Part shown: positions 37,658-52,502 of the stretch, in pieces
Layout of the letters: every line of letters starts with the position of its first letter
Position numbering within the stretch: position 1 is the stretch's first letter
Source of the DNA: Cunninghamella blakesleeana
Taxonomy: Eukaryota; Mucoromycota; Mucoromycetes; Mucorales; Cunninghamellaceae
Length of the DNA stretch: 64,000 bases
Assembly: GCA_017871115.1 (NCBI GenBank)
Contig: JAFCIZ010000004.1
Span: forward strand, 844,501 to 908,500
Reading direction: 5' to 3'
Made by a program: the position numbers and the translations under genes
The notes under the pieces: generated by a model
Database searches by the model: none
Seen by the model: the letters and a program-made list of their open reading frames with translations, nothing else
Told to the model about the DNA's origin: nothing

Positions 37658-40600
37658 ATGTCAGTTGATATGGAATTGCGTCAACGCAATTCAACTAAAC
37701 AAGAGAAATCTAACTCGGACCACTTTTCCGATTCTGATGCTTCAACCATTCAAGATATCGATATTGATATGAAAAAGGATAAATCCATTCGTCCTTCTTA
37801 TGGCAAAACACCTGATGGCAAAGGTATGTATTAAAATAGAAGATAATTATAATAATAAAAGACTAATTATTATTACTATTATTATTATTATTATTATATA
37901 TGTATATATATATTTGTAAGAAGAAAAAAGTAATAACTATTATTCTTGTTTTCATTTATATATAAATAGTTTTCCGTGTTCCTGTTACTCATGAAATGGT
38001 ATCCAACTTATTGGACCCTAAAAAGAAGAAAGGCTTTTTTGACTTGTTGACATTAGGTATTATGGCTTTTGAAATCTTACTCTTCTTTATTTTACCCGTG
38101 AGAGCAAAACAATATTTATTTATTGGCATCTTTGCTTTTTGGCGTTTGGCTTATAATGTTGGATTGGGTCTTTTATTGAAGTATCAAAGTGATAGTCGTG
38201 GTTTGGTTCGTTTTGCTGAAAAACTCTCTCTTTTCGATAAAGATTCCAAGACATATCATTGGTTAAAAAAAGAATTATCTCTCAAGATGGACGATGATTA
38301 TGATTTTGCTGTAAGTTATTTATTATTATTATTATATAGAAAGAGAGAGAAGTATTACATACAATGTTTTTTTATTGATATATATATATATATATTATTA
38401 TTATTATTCATATATTTATTTATTTTTTGACATAGACTGCTCCCATTGAATATAATACTTGGTTACTCTATCGTCAATTAGTGGATGTGATTCTTATGAA
38501 TGATTTTACTAGTTATATGTGTTTTGCTTTATCTTGGTTCAATACTTCTCCTCAATCGTCTTTTATTTTAGGTGATGCTTTACGCTGGTGTGGAGGCTTG
38601 TTTTTAATCATCTTTAATATTTGGGTTAAGGTTGATGCTCAACGTGTCGTCAAAGATTTCGCTTGGTGTAAGTACATTTTTGTTTTAAAACTCCATTAGT
38701 AAATGTGTGATACGTTTCACTGATGATGGTTATTTTTTTTGTATTACATAAACTATAATAACAATATAGATTGGGGTGATTTCTTCTTTTTAATTGAACA
38801 ATCATTAACCTTTGATGGTGTATTCGAAATGGCTCCTCATCCAATGTATTCCGTTGGTTACTTTGGTTATTATGGTGTTTCTTTAATGTGTGCTAGTTAT
38901 ACTGTTTTATATATCAGTATGGCCGCCCATGCTCTTCAATTTGCTTTCTTGGTTTATGTTGAAAATCCTCGTAAGTAAATAATAACAATAATAGTAACTA
39001 ATATAAAATTTATAAGAGAGAAAAAAAGAAAAGGCAATGATACTTATATATATACTTCATTATAATAGATATTGAAAAAACTTATAATCCACCTTCTACT
39101 CCAAAACGTCAAGCTCCATCCAAAGTAGCTGCACATGATGACGAAGAATTAAATGACGACGAAACTGAAGAAGATTTGACCACCACTTATTTCCGCCGTG
39201 ATATGATTGTCTTTAAAAACTTTGATTTCTTCCGCTCTACTGACTTGGTATCATTAATTGTCATGACCTATTCCATTATTTTACCATTATTATTACCTTC
39301 TCATATTGGTATTGTTTTCTCTGTTGGCCATGCTTTCTTATGGCGTATTATTCATTCTTATGGTCTTGGTGCTATTTTACGTGCTCAATCTCAAAAGAAA
39401 TTCCTTACTCGTCATTTTGTTAAATGGGGTGGTGGTGTTCACGAAGCTTTCCAAAATTGGAAGAGGTAAAAAGAAATATAAAATATAAATAACAAAATGG
39501 GATTTAGAAAAAATAAAATAAAGAGCTAGAATAATAATGTATGTATTTCTTTATTTTCTATTATTTTATTTGTTTTAGTATTTATAACTTATCTTTATGT
39601 ATGACCTATATCAGTTTTATTGTTGCTGCTTGGAAAATGTATTCTTTACCTGAAGATTGGACTTATGGAACTACTTTATTAAGACATACCCTTGGTTTTG
39701 TAATAATAATAATAATAATAATAATAGATACGAAAAGAATAAAAATAAAAACAATCAATTTTTTAAATTTTATTAGTAATATATAATTTATATTTATACT
39801 TTTATATTATTTTTTTAAAACATAGACTTTTATTGCTCTTCACATTTGGACATCTGCTTCTATTTTTGAAGTACTTGGTGAATTCGGCTGGTTCTATGGC
39901 GATTTCTTCCTCGATGATCACCCTTCAGAATTATTATATACTGGTATTTATCGATTCTTAAATAATCCTGAAAAAATCATGGGCCATGCTGCTTTTTGGG
40001 GTTTTACTTTAATGGCTAATAGTTGGACCATCTTTATTTTGGCCTTATTCTCCCAAATTTCCAACTTTTTATTCCTTCATTATGTTGAAGCGTAAGTCTT
40101 TTAATAGGAAAAAATAAAAATAAAAAATAAAGAAAAGTGGAAAAGATGAAAAAAGAGAGAAATAGCATGTTATTTATGTTAATTTATTTATATACTATAA
40201 TAATTGCTATTATATTGTAAATATACAGCCCTCATATGCGTAAACTTTATGGTGATCAAATTCGTAAAGAAGCTGGTCTTACCAAGACATTGAAATCTGC
40301 TGCTATTGCTATTCCTAAAAACATCCCTGACAAATTACAACAAGAAGTTGCTAAATTAATCCGTGAAAAACACGAAATTCAAGCAGCTGTAAAAACAACA
40401 AAGAGTGTAGAACGTATGGTTAAGGACACTGTTGAAAAGGTTGAAAAAGCAATGGAAGAAACTAAGAGTGCCGTTAGTGAATTAATGGAAGCTGGTAACT
40501 AATATTTCCCTTTTTTAATATATATAATATAAATATCATTTATCTTACCGTACTTTTCTTTTTTTTCCCTTTTTTTTAATTTATTTTCTAAAAAAATAAT

Positions 40601-41650
40601 TAGCTCGACCAAGACTTCAAGAAATGTTGACAGAAACTCGTTCATTAATCCAAACACAACGTGCTAGATTAATTCCTCGTGTCGTTAATATTGAAATGTA
40701 TGACTTATCTAAATATTCAATCAAACAAAGCAACCCATCCTATGAAGTCGGCCAAGCTATTACTGTAGAATGGAAAGCACCTAGCTATCATGGAAAACGG
40801 GATTGGATTGGCGTTTATAAAGTTGGAAGTAATAAAAACAAACAAGTAACAAATATTAGTTCGCGTGGTTTATGGAAATGGGCAGCTAATTTATTAGATG
40901 ATGTATCTTCTGCAACAACAAAAACAAAGACAGCATCCAAAGATTTAGAAGAAGTAGAAGAAGAAGAAATAGTCGTAGATAAAATCACTCAACAAACCGA
41001 ACTTCTCCCTCAATTATCTAAATCTGATGATGCAGTAGAAATAGATCACGGTACCATTACTTTGGGCGGAAATCAGTTACCTTGGGAAGTAGGTACTTAT
41101 GAATTACGATATCATCATGATGGAAAGCATAATGTTATGGCGATCAGTGAGCCTTTTGAAATTGTAGCACCTACTCGGAAGGAAGCAAGCGATACTAATG
41201 CTGTTCAGCATCAGCTTTTACGACTTGTACAAAATGCTCTGGATAATGACCCAAATATCATGCCAGTCTCTCCGACAGATCAATTTATTGGTTTGGGTGA
41301 AATAGAAGCGCGTCATATTGTGGATGTTATCAAGTTGGCTTATGGTGTTGAGTTTGCTTGGGAAGTAGTTTTGGCTGATGGCTCTGTAGCTCGTTTAGCT
41401 AAAAGGGTAAATAATAAATATTTAAGCAAACAAATATATAAATCATAGAGATAAATAAATATGAATAATAGTGAATGGAATATTTACCTTTTTATTTCTT
41501 ACTTTCTTTTTTGAACAGGTTCAGCTTGGTGTGGAAGCATTATCTCCTTTTGAAGATAAGAAAAATAAACGCTTATCTAATGGTTTTAATCCTATATCTG
41601 AAATTAACCCATCAACTATCTCTGGTCGTATAGATTTAAATTATCAATAA
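37658..41650 (+). CDS. CHO2: Phosphatidylethanolamine N-methyltransferase Cho2
   Basis: Ten exons: 37658-37823, 37970-38310, 38436-38667, 38770-38970, 39069-39465, 39579-39699, 39826-40091, 40229-40494, 40604-41406 and 41519-41650. They encode about 974 residues. Two tandem PEMT-type membrane domains are present: the first with [16 protein letters not shown] (about 267-282), the second with [18 protein letters not shown] (from about 520). HIEKTYNP, a typical Cho2 segment, bridges exons 4 and 5. A soluble C-terminal region follows from about residue 600. Cho2 carries out the first methylation of phosphatidylethanolamine towards phosphatidylcholine in the ER, using SAM. Length is normal for fungal Cho2. 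An Opi1-domain regulator lies 10 kb downstream. Confidence 0.95.
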
Positions 41651-42976
41651 CTTTCTTAAATATATTTAAGTTGTATGATTTCTGCATTTAGAAAATTAGT
41701 GAATAGTTATATACATACGTATAAATAAAAAAAAATAAAGATTTAAATATCTTTATATTTACATATATATATATATATTTATATATTTTTATAGCTGACT
41801 TATGTATTTTTATATTTTTTATAAAATAGTCAAAGGATTATATAGTATTATATTGTTTCGTTTTTATAAAAAAATAATTATGTATTAAAAGGATAACAAA
41901 TGAAAATGACCAACTACATAAATATTTACTGTAATCAACACGTCTAAGAAGCTTTATCAAATGAAGTTTATTGTCTTATTTCGTTTAGAATTTTCATACT
42001 TCACGCTTTATATGGATTATTTGGAGCCTATAAAAGGAAATTCACTTATGAAAATATACTTTTAAGTTATTGGTCTTTGTACCAGCTTCCTGTTAGAATC
42101 AATTTCCTTTTTATAATCAGTTTTAACAGGACACAATCAATCTTTGTGGCATTATTTTCTACTATGCAAGTGAATTTTCAATTCATCATTGTTATCATCT
42201 CCAAAGTAGATAATTTTTTTTTTATTTATTAAAAGGGTAAGGGTGTAGTGCTTATGGACCGGGTTCCTAACATTTGTCCCAACCACACGTACTACTTTAA
42301 TTATTGTTTTACAAGATGTAATGAAGTTTCAACAAACTACTATTATTATACTTTTTTTTAAAAAAAAATAAGGACAAAACTAATATATTTTAGTTTAAAG
42401 TTTTTTTAATAATGTAACCAAAAAAAAAAAAACATTAAAATAAAAAATCATAGGAATATGTATTTTAAATTTATTATAATAAAAAAGAAAATAAATAAAT
42501 TACGTATACATAAAATGTAATGAAATTAATATTTGGTTTGTTCAATTTTTATATTATCAATTCCTTTTATTTTTAAAATCATTGTATCCTATTCCAAACC
42601 TTTTTTTTTTTTTCATTTTATTTTGTATAAATGATAGATACAATACAAATAAAAAAATAAAAATGTGTTTGAAAGATAGATATGGTTGCTTTTATATTTT
42701 CTTTTTATATTATTATAAAATCAATAGTATCCCTATATATAATAACCATAGTAGTACCTTATATTTCAAACATAAAGATAAACAATCACATTATATTCTG
42801 TTTACTTTTCTTCTTCCAGCACGTATAACAATTAAAAAATATACAATGACATCATGACATTCTTTTATTATGTATTAAATTTAACCTTTTTTCTTCAGTG
42901 TTTTTTTTTTTTGGATATTTTTAAATTTATTTACACAACATATTACTTATATTTATATTTATATATACTTTCTTAT
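41651..42976. other. Convergent intergenic region CHO2 / enolase
   Basis: About 1.3 kb between two 3' ends. Flanks are A/T tracts, but about 41935-42330 has mixed, less repetitive sequence without a long open frame. The frame at 42582-42857 is A/T-rich and shows no family features. No gene or RNA is supported. Confidence 0.5.
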
Positions 42977-45138
<2,162 letters not shown>

Positions 45139-46816
45139 TTATACCAATACTCTACTAATATCCATTAATTGAATCTGAGATAAAGGAGATTGCTGATATT
45201 CTTTCATAGCCACAATAGCATCATCCACATACCGAGGATGTCGCATACCTGTCATAATAGAACCAATTTCTTGATTTGCTAAATAAATTTCTAAAGCTTT
45301 AACAGTTAAAGGTGAATGACAATAAGTGATAGAAGGATCTTTTTCTTCAACCTCGTCTTTTGTAATAGGATAAGATTGATGTGCATGAGGCCAAGGAACA
45401 AGGACAGATAATATTTTTTCCATATCATTATTTTTTTTTAAAGTATCCATATAAGAATAATTAACTAAACAATTTAATAAATGATTCATAGCTTGATGGT
45501 ATACTTCAACCCATTCCATATAAGCAGGGATATGTTGATAATGGTTTTTAAATCGATTTAAATCCTTTTCTAAAGTAGGCTTGACTTGTGTTTCAAGATA
45601 ATGACGAGTTGCAAAATGATGTTGACCTAAACGTTGTAAATTTTCAGACAAAACCTGACCCCATACAAAAGATGATGCAAATGGATTAACACGATTATTT
45701 TCTTCTTCTTCATATTCTTGTCCTAATTCTTCTACTTCTTCAGGTAATTCAGTGATCATATCAATTTCTAACTGAGCCACTTTTTCAAATGCTTTTGATA
45801 AATCTTCCATATCCGTTTGTACTACTTGATGATTGTATAATCCACGAATTTGCCCTTGAGGTGTAATAGCATTCAGTGGTCGATTGGTCATTAAAAATAA
45901 ATCATGTTGCTCGATAAGGTCCATAAATTGATTATCTTGTAAGGTATGTTGTTCATATAAATTAAATGGTGTTTGAATAGCAACAAAATCGTTCAGCAAT
46001 GTATTATTATTATCATGCTGTTGTTGTAATTGAGAAATAAAATGGGATAAAGAAAAATGGTCTACAGCCTCATGAGATGAAGTCATTGTATTGGAGCATA
46101 AGCCATACCCTTTGATGACGCCTTGTTGTACCATAGTTTTTAAAAATGCAAAACTTGTTTTCAATTCATGATAAAGCTGACTATGTGTTGTTTTTCCCTT
46201 AGATAACATACGTTCAGGTGCATTGATCATAAATATATCGATATAATTGGTTTTTAATCTAGATAATGACTGTTCTAATTGATCCTCTAATATTTTAGGT
46301 GAGATACCATGATAACTATTGCCTTGAATATGAATGTAGTCATTTTCTTCCGTAATATTATTGCTCTTATTATTGCTGTATCGATCAATGTCCGCTTTAG
46401 AAAGATAACCTGCTTTTGTGACAAGTGTGATATCCTATTAAATAAATAGTGAGATAGAAGAAAGGTTAAATATTATATATATATATACCATTTAAGTTTT
46501 ATAATTGTATATAAATATAATATATACAAATACTTACGGATCTTGGTATAGCTGTGGTTGAAAGAGCATCACCAATAATGGATTCCGATAATCCATTTTC
46601 AAAGTTAGCACCTGTATCTATGATATTAATGCCTTGTTGTAAAGCATATTTTAAAGTGTCGGCATGACTTGTAGGTTGATTAATACGATATCCTCCAAAA
46701 CCAATTCTCGTAACAGATTGATTTAATTTTTTAATTGTTTGTTTTGGTAAATGAGTAGTTGTGGTGGTTAATGAACGATAATGACAAAAACGATATATAT
46801 TTATTTTTGTTTTCAT
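45139..46816 (-). CDS. Aldo/keto reductase-like protein with altered active site
   Basis: Two exons on the minus strand, 46538-46816 and 45139-46434, join in phase to 524 residues. The TIM-barrel pattern of aldo/keto reductases is clear: LNQSVTRIGFGGYRI, INIIDTGANFENGLSESIIG, ITLVTKAGYL, RLKTNYIDIFMINAPE and VIKGYGLCSNT. The N-terminus is rich in basic and hydroxylated residues with no acids (MKTKINIYRFCHYRSLTTTT), a likely mitochondrial presequence. Of the usual Asp-Tyr-Lys-His tetrad, Asp67 and Lys100 are present, Tyr is Phe72 and His is Asn164. The protein is about 200 residues longer than a standard AKR. It may have unusual chemistry or be a pseudoenzyme. Confidence 0.82.
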
Positions 46817-48978
46817 ATTATATTAAAATAAGAGTGAAAGAAAGGTAAAAAATAAATGAAGTTTAAAAAAAAGGTACTTCATGGTCAGCCACTATAAAAT
46901 TAAAATCCAGATTTTCGCTTTAAAATAATGATTTTTTTGTTTTCGCCTACTTTTTCTTCCTCTAATTATTTTTTTATATACGATCACTATCAATCATTAT
47001 TGTGGAAATAATATAATTACACCGTATTTTATCTATTAACAAAAAGATTCATTAAATTGATAGTTAAATATATATATAAATTATATTATCTATACGCTGT
47101 ATTTCATATAAATACTTAAAAAATATATTATTTTATAAGAAAAAAGAAAAAAATACAAGTGAGATAAAAATGTATCAAAAGCAATTTTTATTGTATTTTA
47201 TATTTTAAATATATATATTTATATATGTATATGTATATGCATAGATTTATTAATGATATACTAGTGGTATATTTGTATTTATATATATATTCAAAACTGT
47301 ATTATCCCTTTATGACCCTCAATTATACTCATATCTAATAAATGCCAAAGAGGTTGTGGTAGAGGGTCATAAATTTCTCAACAACTACTCAAATTAGCAC
47401 TCTGTCAATTGAATCGATGTAACCGGAGGTTATCAGGCATAATCTCTTCAGAAGTAGCGCTATGATTGAAAAACAGAGATTTGAACAATAGACTTTGTAC
47501 ATGCTTTTTTGACTCCTAAGTATCGTGTATGAGATGTTACTTCTCAACCACATTCTTTGGATACATATTATAATATATTCTTTTATGTTATTATTTAAAT
47601 TTATTTAAATGTATTCGTAATGAATTTAATAATGAGGAATTGATGTAATGTTGTGATTTTGAAATACTTGTCAAATTTCTCTTATTCGCCACAGTTGTTC
47701 TCGTGATTGTTAATTTCCAATCTCATATTTCTATATGTTATATAGAATAACATGATGAAGGTGTCGATTTTCTGCTATTATTTTTAATTATTAAAAAATG
47801 AGTTCTAGAGTATAATTAAAAAATAAAATAAAATAATAAAAGCATCATGATATAAGCAAGGGTCAATTTTTATATATCATTACTATTAGTATTTTATATA
47901 GCATTCAATTTCGGTACTTATTCACAGTAACAGAATTACCATAAAATCTGCCATCTCTAAATTGTTTCATGCTTTCATGCCGATAGTAACAACAATAATA
48001 AAGTCATCGTATATAACCCACCACCTTTTTTTTCTCGTATCAACTCCATTTATTAGACTAGTATTTTTATTATAAATCTTAGAACTATTGTATTTCCCAA
48101 CTGTATTTACCTATATAATTATAACACTAATTCCATTACATTCTCTTCCAATATATCGTAAATAGGTGATCAGTCTTATACACTTGTAAGTACATATTTA
48201 TCAAAACTTTTTTTTTTATGAGATAATATATAAATATTTTAGCTGCGTTTTAATTTTTGCGAATTTCAGTAACTATTAATTCTTATAAAAATGAAGTTCT
48301 CTATTTTTCTTTTCATAAATTTGTAATAATACATATAGTTATTTGTTTATTATTAGTGTTATTATTATCGTGAAAATCCATTCATGTTTATATGTAAAAT
48401 ACAATATTGTTAAAACCGTATAGTATTCTCCCAATGAGCTATTTTATTTAGATACATTTCACACTAAAAATTGTATACTCTCGTTCCCATAAAAGTATTT
48501 CATTGATTTAATATATAGATATAATAAAACAATAGTAAAAATCTAAATAGCGATGTCAAACGTATTGATGTCAATAATGTTTCAGATCTGTAGAAACTAC
48601 AAAAAAGAATCATTTTATCTTTCACTCATTACACTAAATTATTTAATAATATAAACTTTAAAATAAAATTCAACTTGGGTTAATAAAAAGTGTACATTAT
48701 ATTTAGGATATATATATTATCCTTCTAGCACATCTTCTTTTCGCTTTTCCTATTTCCTTTTCTTATTTATTTTTCTTATTTATCAACGTTACTATACACT
48801 TCTCATACTGTGATATCCAAAACTAAAATAAATTAGAACCACTACCATTAATCCATATTGAATACAATAAAAGAATACTCGAACTTCTATTTTTTTTTTG
48901 TAATATATTACAATACAGTAATAATAATAAAAATCCTATTTATTATTTATTTTAAACATATATGTATATATGATATAT
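46817..48978. other. Gene-free region, about 2.2 kb
   Basis: This is the longest gap in the window. It contains the promoter of the aldo/keto reductase-like gene at its left end and the ARPC3 3' flank at its right end. Between about 47290 and 48560 the sequence is mixed rather than repetitive, yet no open frame of 60 codons is present on either strand. A 12-base inverted repeat lies at 47309-47373 (separate entry). No tRNA-like B box was found. It may hold a non-coding transcript or a decayed element. Confidence 0.5.
47309..47373. repeat. 12-base inverted repeat with 41-base loop
   Basis: TTTATGACCCTC at 47309-47320 is followed by its exact reverse complement GAGGGTCATAAA at 47362-47373. RNA from here could form a 12-bp hairpin stem. 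It is not flanked by a run of T on either strand that would suggest a simple terminator. Confidence 0.7.
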
Positions 48979-49962
48979 TTAAAGACTTAAATTCATAAAC
49001 TTTCTCTTTTGGAAACACATCCACCACTTGCTTGGTTGACCATCGATATAAATAGTTTCTACTAATCGAAGTACTAATTCTTGGCGAAGTTGCTGTAAAT
49101 ATTGTTTTAATTGGTCTAACATAGGCGTAATATATATATTTTTTTTAAAAAAAAAAATAGTATTAATTAATAAATAGAGATAACTATTTCAGAATGAATT
49201 GACCTTTTATTTACTAGCAATCACCATTTTATTATTATCATATTTATTATTTATTAAAATTATAATATTTATTTCTTACCAGCTTGGAAACGATCACTTG
49301 GAGTTTGGTACATGGCATTCAAAGGAAAAGTTGGATCACCAGGAATAGAAAAATTGGAAACAGCCAAAGTACTAAGTGTTTTAAAAGCTTCACCTTGGGG
49401 AGTATTTTTGTTGATTTTTTGTAAGCACTCTGAGATAAATAAGATTAAATAAATCAATACACGGTCAGCTTGTCCTTTGATTTCAAAATTTCTAAATAAA
49501 CAGTTGGCTCTAAATAATGTAATAGCTTCATCAATAATATCTTCCCCTGAATCCATAGCTATGGTATAATAAATAACAATTATAATAATATAATTTGTAT
49601 TAAAAAAAGTCATCTCTTATTTTATAAATTTGATGAAAATATCTATCTATCTATAATTTTTGAGGACATATAAAGTTACCTATAGGAGCGTTTCCTCTAA
49701 ATTTTGTTTTAATAGGCAAAAGAAACATATTGCCAATAGATTGAAAGTCTTGTTCATTAAATTGAGAGTGGTATGCCTATATCATAAATACATAAACAGA
49801 AATTCATATAAAACATTTATATTAGTTAAAAATATAAAAAATAATCATAATAAATAATAATAATAATAACAACAGTATTAATAAAGTAATTTATTATAAC
49901 GGTAATAGGTAAAAGAATGTACTTTTAATCAACCAAGTTTGTACTATTTCATTTACCGGCAT
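48979..49962 (-). CDS. ARC18: Arp2/3 complex subunit 3 (p21)
   Basis: Four exons on the minus strand: 49957-49962, 49680-49776, 49280-49558 and 48979-49115, encoding 172 residues. The first coding exon is only ATGCCG (Met-Pro). Joined to exon 2 it gives MPAYHSQFN, the conserved ARPC3 N-terminus. Later landmarks are IGNMFLLPIKTKFRGNAP, DEAITLFRANCLFRNFEI, ADRVLIYLILFISECL and the C-terminal PSKWWMCFQKRKFMN. ARPC3 is a structural subunit of the Arp2/3 complex, which nucleates branched actin at endocytic sites. Length is normal. The name ARC18 follows yeast; ARPC3 is the general name. Confidence 0.93.
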
Positions 49963-51424
49963 ATTTATAACTTAGATGAAAGGTCGTGTTTTATTATTTA
50001 AAAAAAGAGCTGAGAAGAGAAAAAAAACAGCCAAGTGATATTTTTTTTTTTTTGCTTAATTCTATATCGACACTAAACTCCGACTCTCACAACTTGTTTT
50101 TAAAGCTTTTTTTTTCTTGTATCATTTTGCCTGCCTTATTTTTATACACTTAATAATATAAAAAAGAAAAGCATTAATATATCGATAATTATGTATAATA
50201 AATATATATTAAAATAATATGAAATACGATATATATATATAAAATACATAATCAGAAAAAATAATAAAAACATTGCACCAATAACAATTAACTCTTTTAC
50301 ATAATTATCCATTTGAAACCTACCTACATAAACTCAGAACAAAAAGTAACATCGATACGCACCATACGTATATTTTTTTTATGATACAAATTAACCAATG
50401 TAAGCGGTTATTTTAATGAATAGAGTAGCGATAGCATGAATTTATTTTATTTCATATGAAATGTATACATTTCCTTTTTTGTCATCCTAAACCATTTTTA
50501 TTTGACTCCGAGATGTTCAATATTCATATGTATTAAATCGAGGTTGAAAAAATGATATGGTGATAATAATATAAATCTGATCATCTTTATTACAACCGTT
50601 CTTTTTTTTTCCTTTTCAATTTTTTAATTGTAATAAACCAATGATTTCTTTTTAATTTGGACAATAATAACAATAATAATAATAATAAAAATAATTATAA
50701 TAATAATGATAGAGAACAAAGGATAAAATATATACATATATTTATTATTAGTATCTTTAAATTAAATATTTGATTATAAATATCAGATTATTTAAGCTTA
50801 CAAACTTGATAATTATGACCTCATTTAAAATGACCAGATCTATCTTGTCAAAAAAAAAAGATATTTTCTCTTTCTTCGTGAGTGTTCCCCATAAATTTAA
50901 TAATAAAAAAATAAATATATATATTTATATATTATATATTAATATATATTTAATCAATCATTGAAATATGGAAGTACAAAAAAAAACCTAAATAGGATTC
51001 CCTTCATCCTCTCTATTAGTATTTTATTAATGATAAGGGCTCGAGCATTATATTATTTCCCAATTTGTCATACTAAGTTTCAATGGGGTTTCGATTATAT
51101 TGTTGTTGTTGTTGTTGTTGAAAAGTTGATTATTATTGATATGCTTTTTTTTATAATTATAATTCAGTTGTAAAAAAAAAACTTTTTTTAAACATGTGAA
51201 TATGCTAATTTCAAACACCGTATAAAAATTTATATACATAAAAAAAAATTTTCTCGATCCTTTTTCTCTTCTTTATCCTCTATTTTTTTTTCAGTATCTC
51301 TTTTTCTTCTTTTTCTCTTTCTCACTTTCTTTCATTTTTATTCTTTTATAAATAATATATTTAGATATATAGATATATATATATATACATAAAAACAATA
51401 ATATATCCTTTATTTTAAAAAAAA
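49963..51424. promoter_or_regulatory. Divergent intergenic region ARPC3 / Opi1-domain gene
   Basis: About 1.46 kb between two divergent starts. It holds TAA repeats near 50670-50710, a GTT repeat at 51101-51120, a CATGTGA motif at 51193-51199 and a long T/C-rich tract (51250-51345) before the Opi1-domain start. Open frames within 50770-51239 and on the minus strand are low complexity and were rejected. Confidence 0.5.
51193..51202 (+). promoter_or_regulatory. ICRE-like CATGTGA motif upstream of the Opi1-domain gene
   Basis: CATGTGAATA, eight of ten matches to the yeast UASINO consensus, lies 223-232 bases before the Opi1-domain start. Yeast OPI1 itself carries such an element and is autoregulated. 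Relevance here is inference. Confidence 0.3.
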
Positions 51425-52502
51425 ATGCAAGAATTAGATCAACATACAAGACAACGATCAAATAAAACCTTATCTTCACGCTCAAACTCACCCAATAGAA
51501 ATGGAGCACCTTACAATAAGGCATATGTCCATCATCACCATCATAATACTCAGCATAGCAATAGTCGTCGATCACCAGTATTAACTAAAAGCCATTCCAC
51601 TACAACAACTTCCTCTAATTTAGCCACTAGTGCCTGGCAACAATTAGTGGTAGGAGCAAGTTCAGCAGCAGGTACAACGGCAGCAGTAGTTAGCGAAGAA
51701 TCCATGAAGTGTATGAAGTATTGTCTCAACTGGTTACAATATGCTATGCGACATATAGAACAACAAATGAATTTACTTCGCTCCTTTTTAGTTTCTTTGG
51801 CCTCTTCTAATACAAATAATTCTCTATCAGTTCCAAAAACCACTCCTAATACTTCTGTTTTAACAGCTGTGAAAAAGGATATTGTTGATACGTTACGCAA
51901 AGTCGTTGATATTATTAGCAAATATGCAGGGTCCTCTTTACCTTATCATGCCAAAGTTACGGTTCGTGGTTTTATCTTAAGCTTACCTGGTCGATGGGTA
52001 AACATAAATACATATAAAAAAAGAGAAAAATCAAATTATAAGAATATAAAGTATGATATAAAAAAAAAAGAATATGTAAACTCATTGTATCTAATTTTTA
52101 TACATATAGGCTACATTAAATGATATTCGATCCACCACCACTTCACCCATGACATCCCCTATTTTAACAGCATCACAAAGGAATGATATTATAAGAGAAG
52201 AAGACGATGGAGCTTTACCTAAAAATGAAGAAACAGCTATTCGATTATTAAACTTTGGTCAAGAATCTATCGATATGTTACATTCTATATCCACTGTATT
52301 TTCTGATTCGGTTGATCGTGCTGAATTATGGATTGATAAATTACGTTTAAGACCTGTCGACCATCCTATCGATGAAGATCAGCATATTAAATTACCTCCT
52401 ATTCACACTCTTGATTTAAATCAATTCAACGATTATCATCAACTTGATGATCATCAACAGCATCATCAACGCGCTTCTCAAATGAGCCCTGCTTATTCTT
52501 AA
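51425..52502 (+). CDS. Opi1-domain transcriptional regulator
   Basis: Two exons, 51425-51997 and 52110-52502, join in phase to 321 residues. After a Ser/Asn/His-rich start, the Opi1 domain begins at Trp71: WQQLVVGASSAAGTTAAVV, then SEESMKCMKYCLNWLQYAM. It continues through VKKDIVDTLRKVVDIISKYA and SLPYHAKVTVRGFILSLPGRW to the helix around EETAIRLLNFGQESIDMLHS. In yeast, Opi1 represses phospholipid synthesis genes such as INO1 and CHO2. This protein is shorter than yeast Opi1 (404 residues), and I see neither a clear leucine zipper nor an FFAT motif. It resembles the shorter Opi1-domain proteins of filamentous fungi. Confidence 0.88.

Noticed and set aside
47752..47758. ATGATGA resembling a snoRNA C box
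   Set aside because: No CTGA D box and no flanking terminal stem at a suitable distance.
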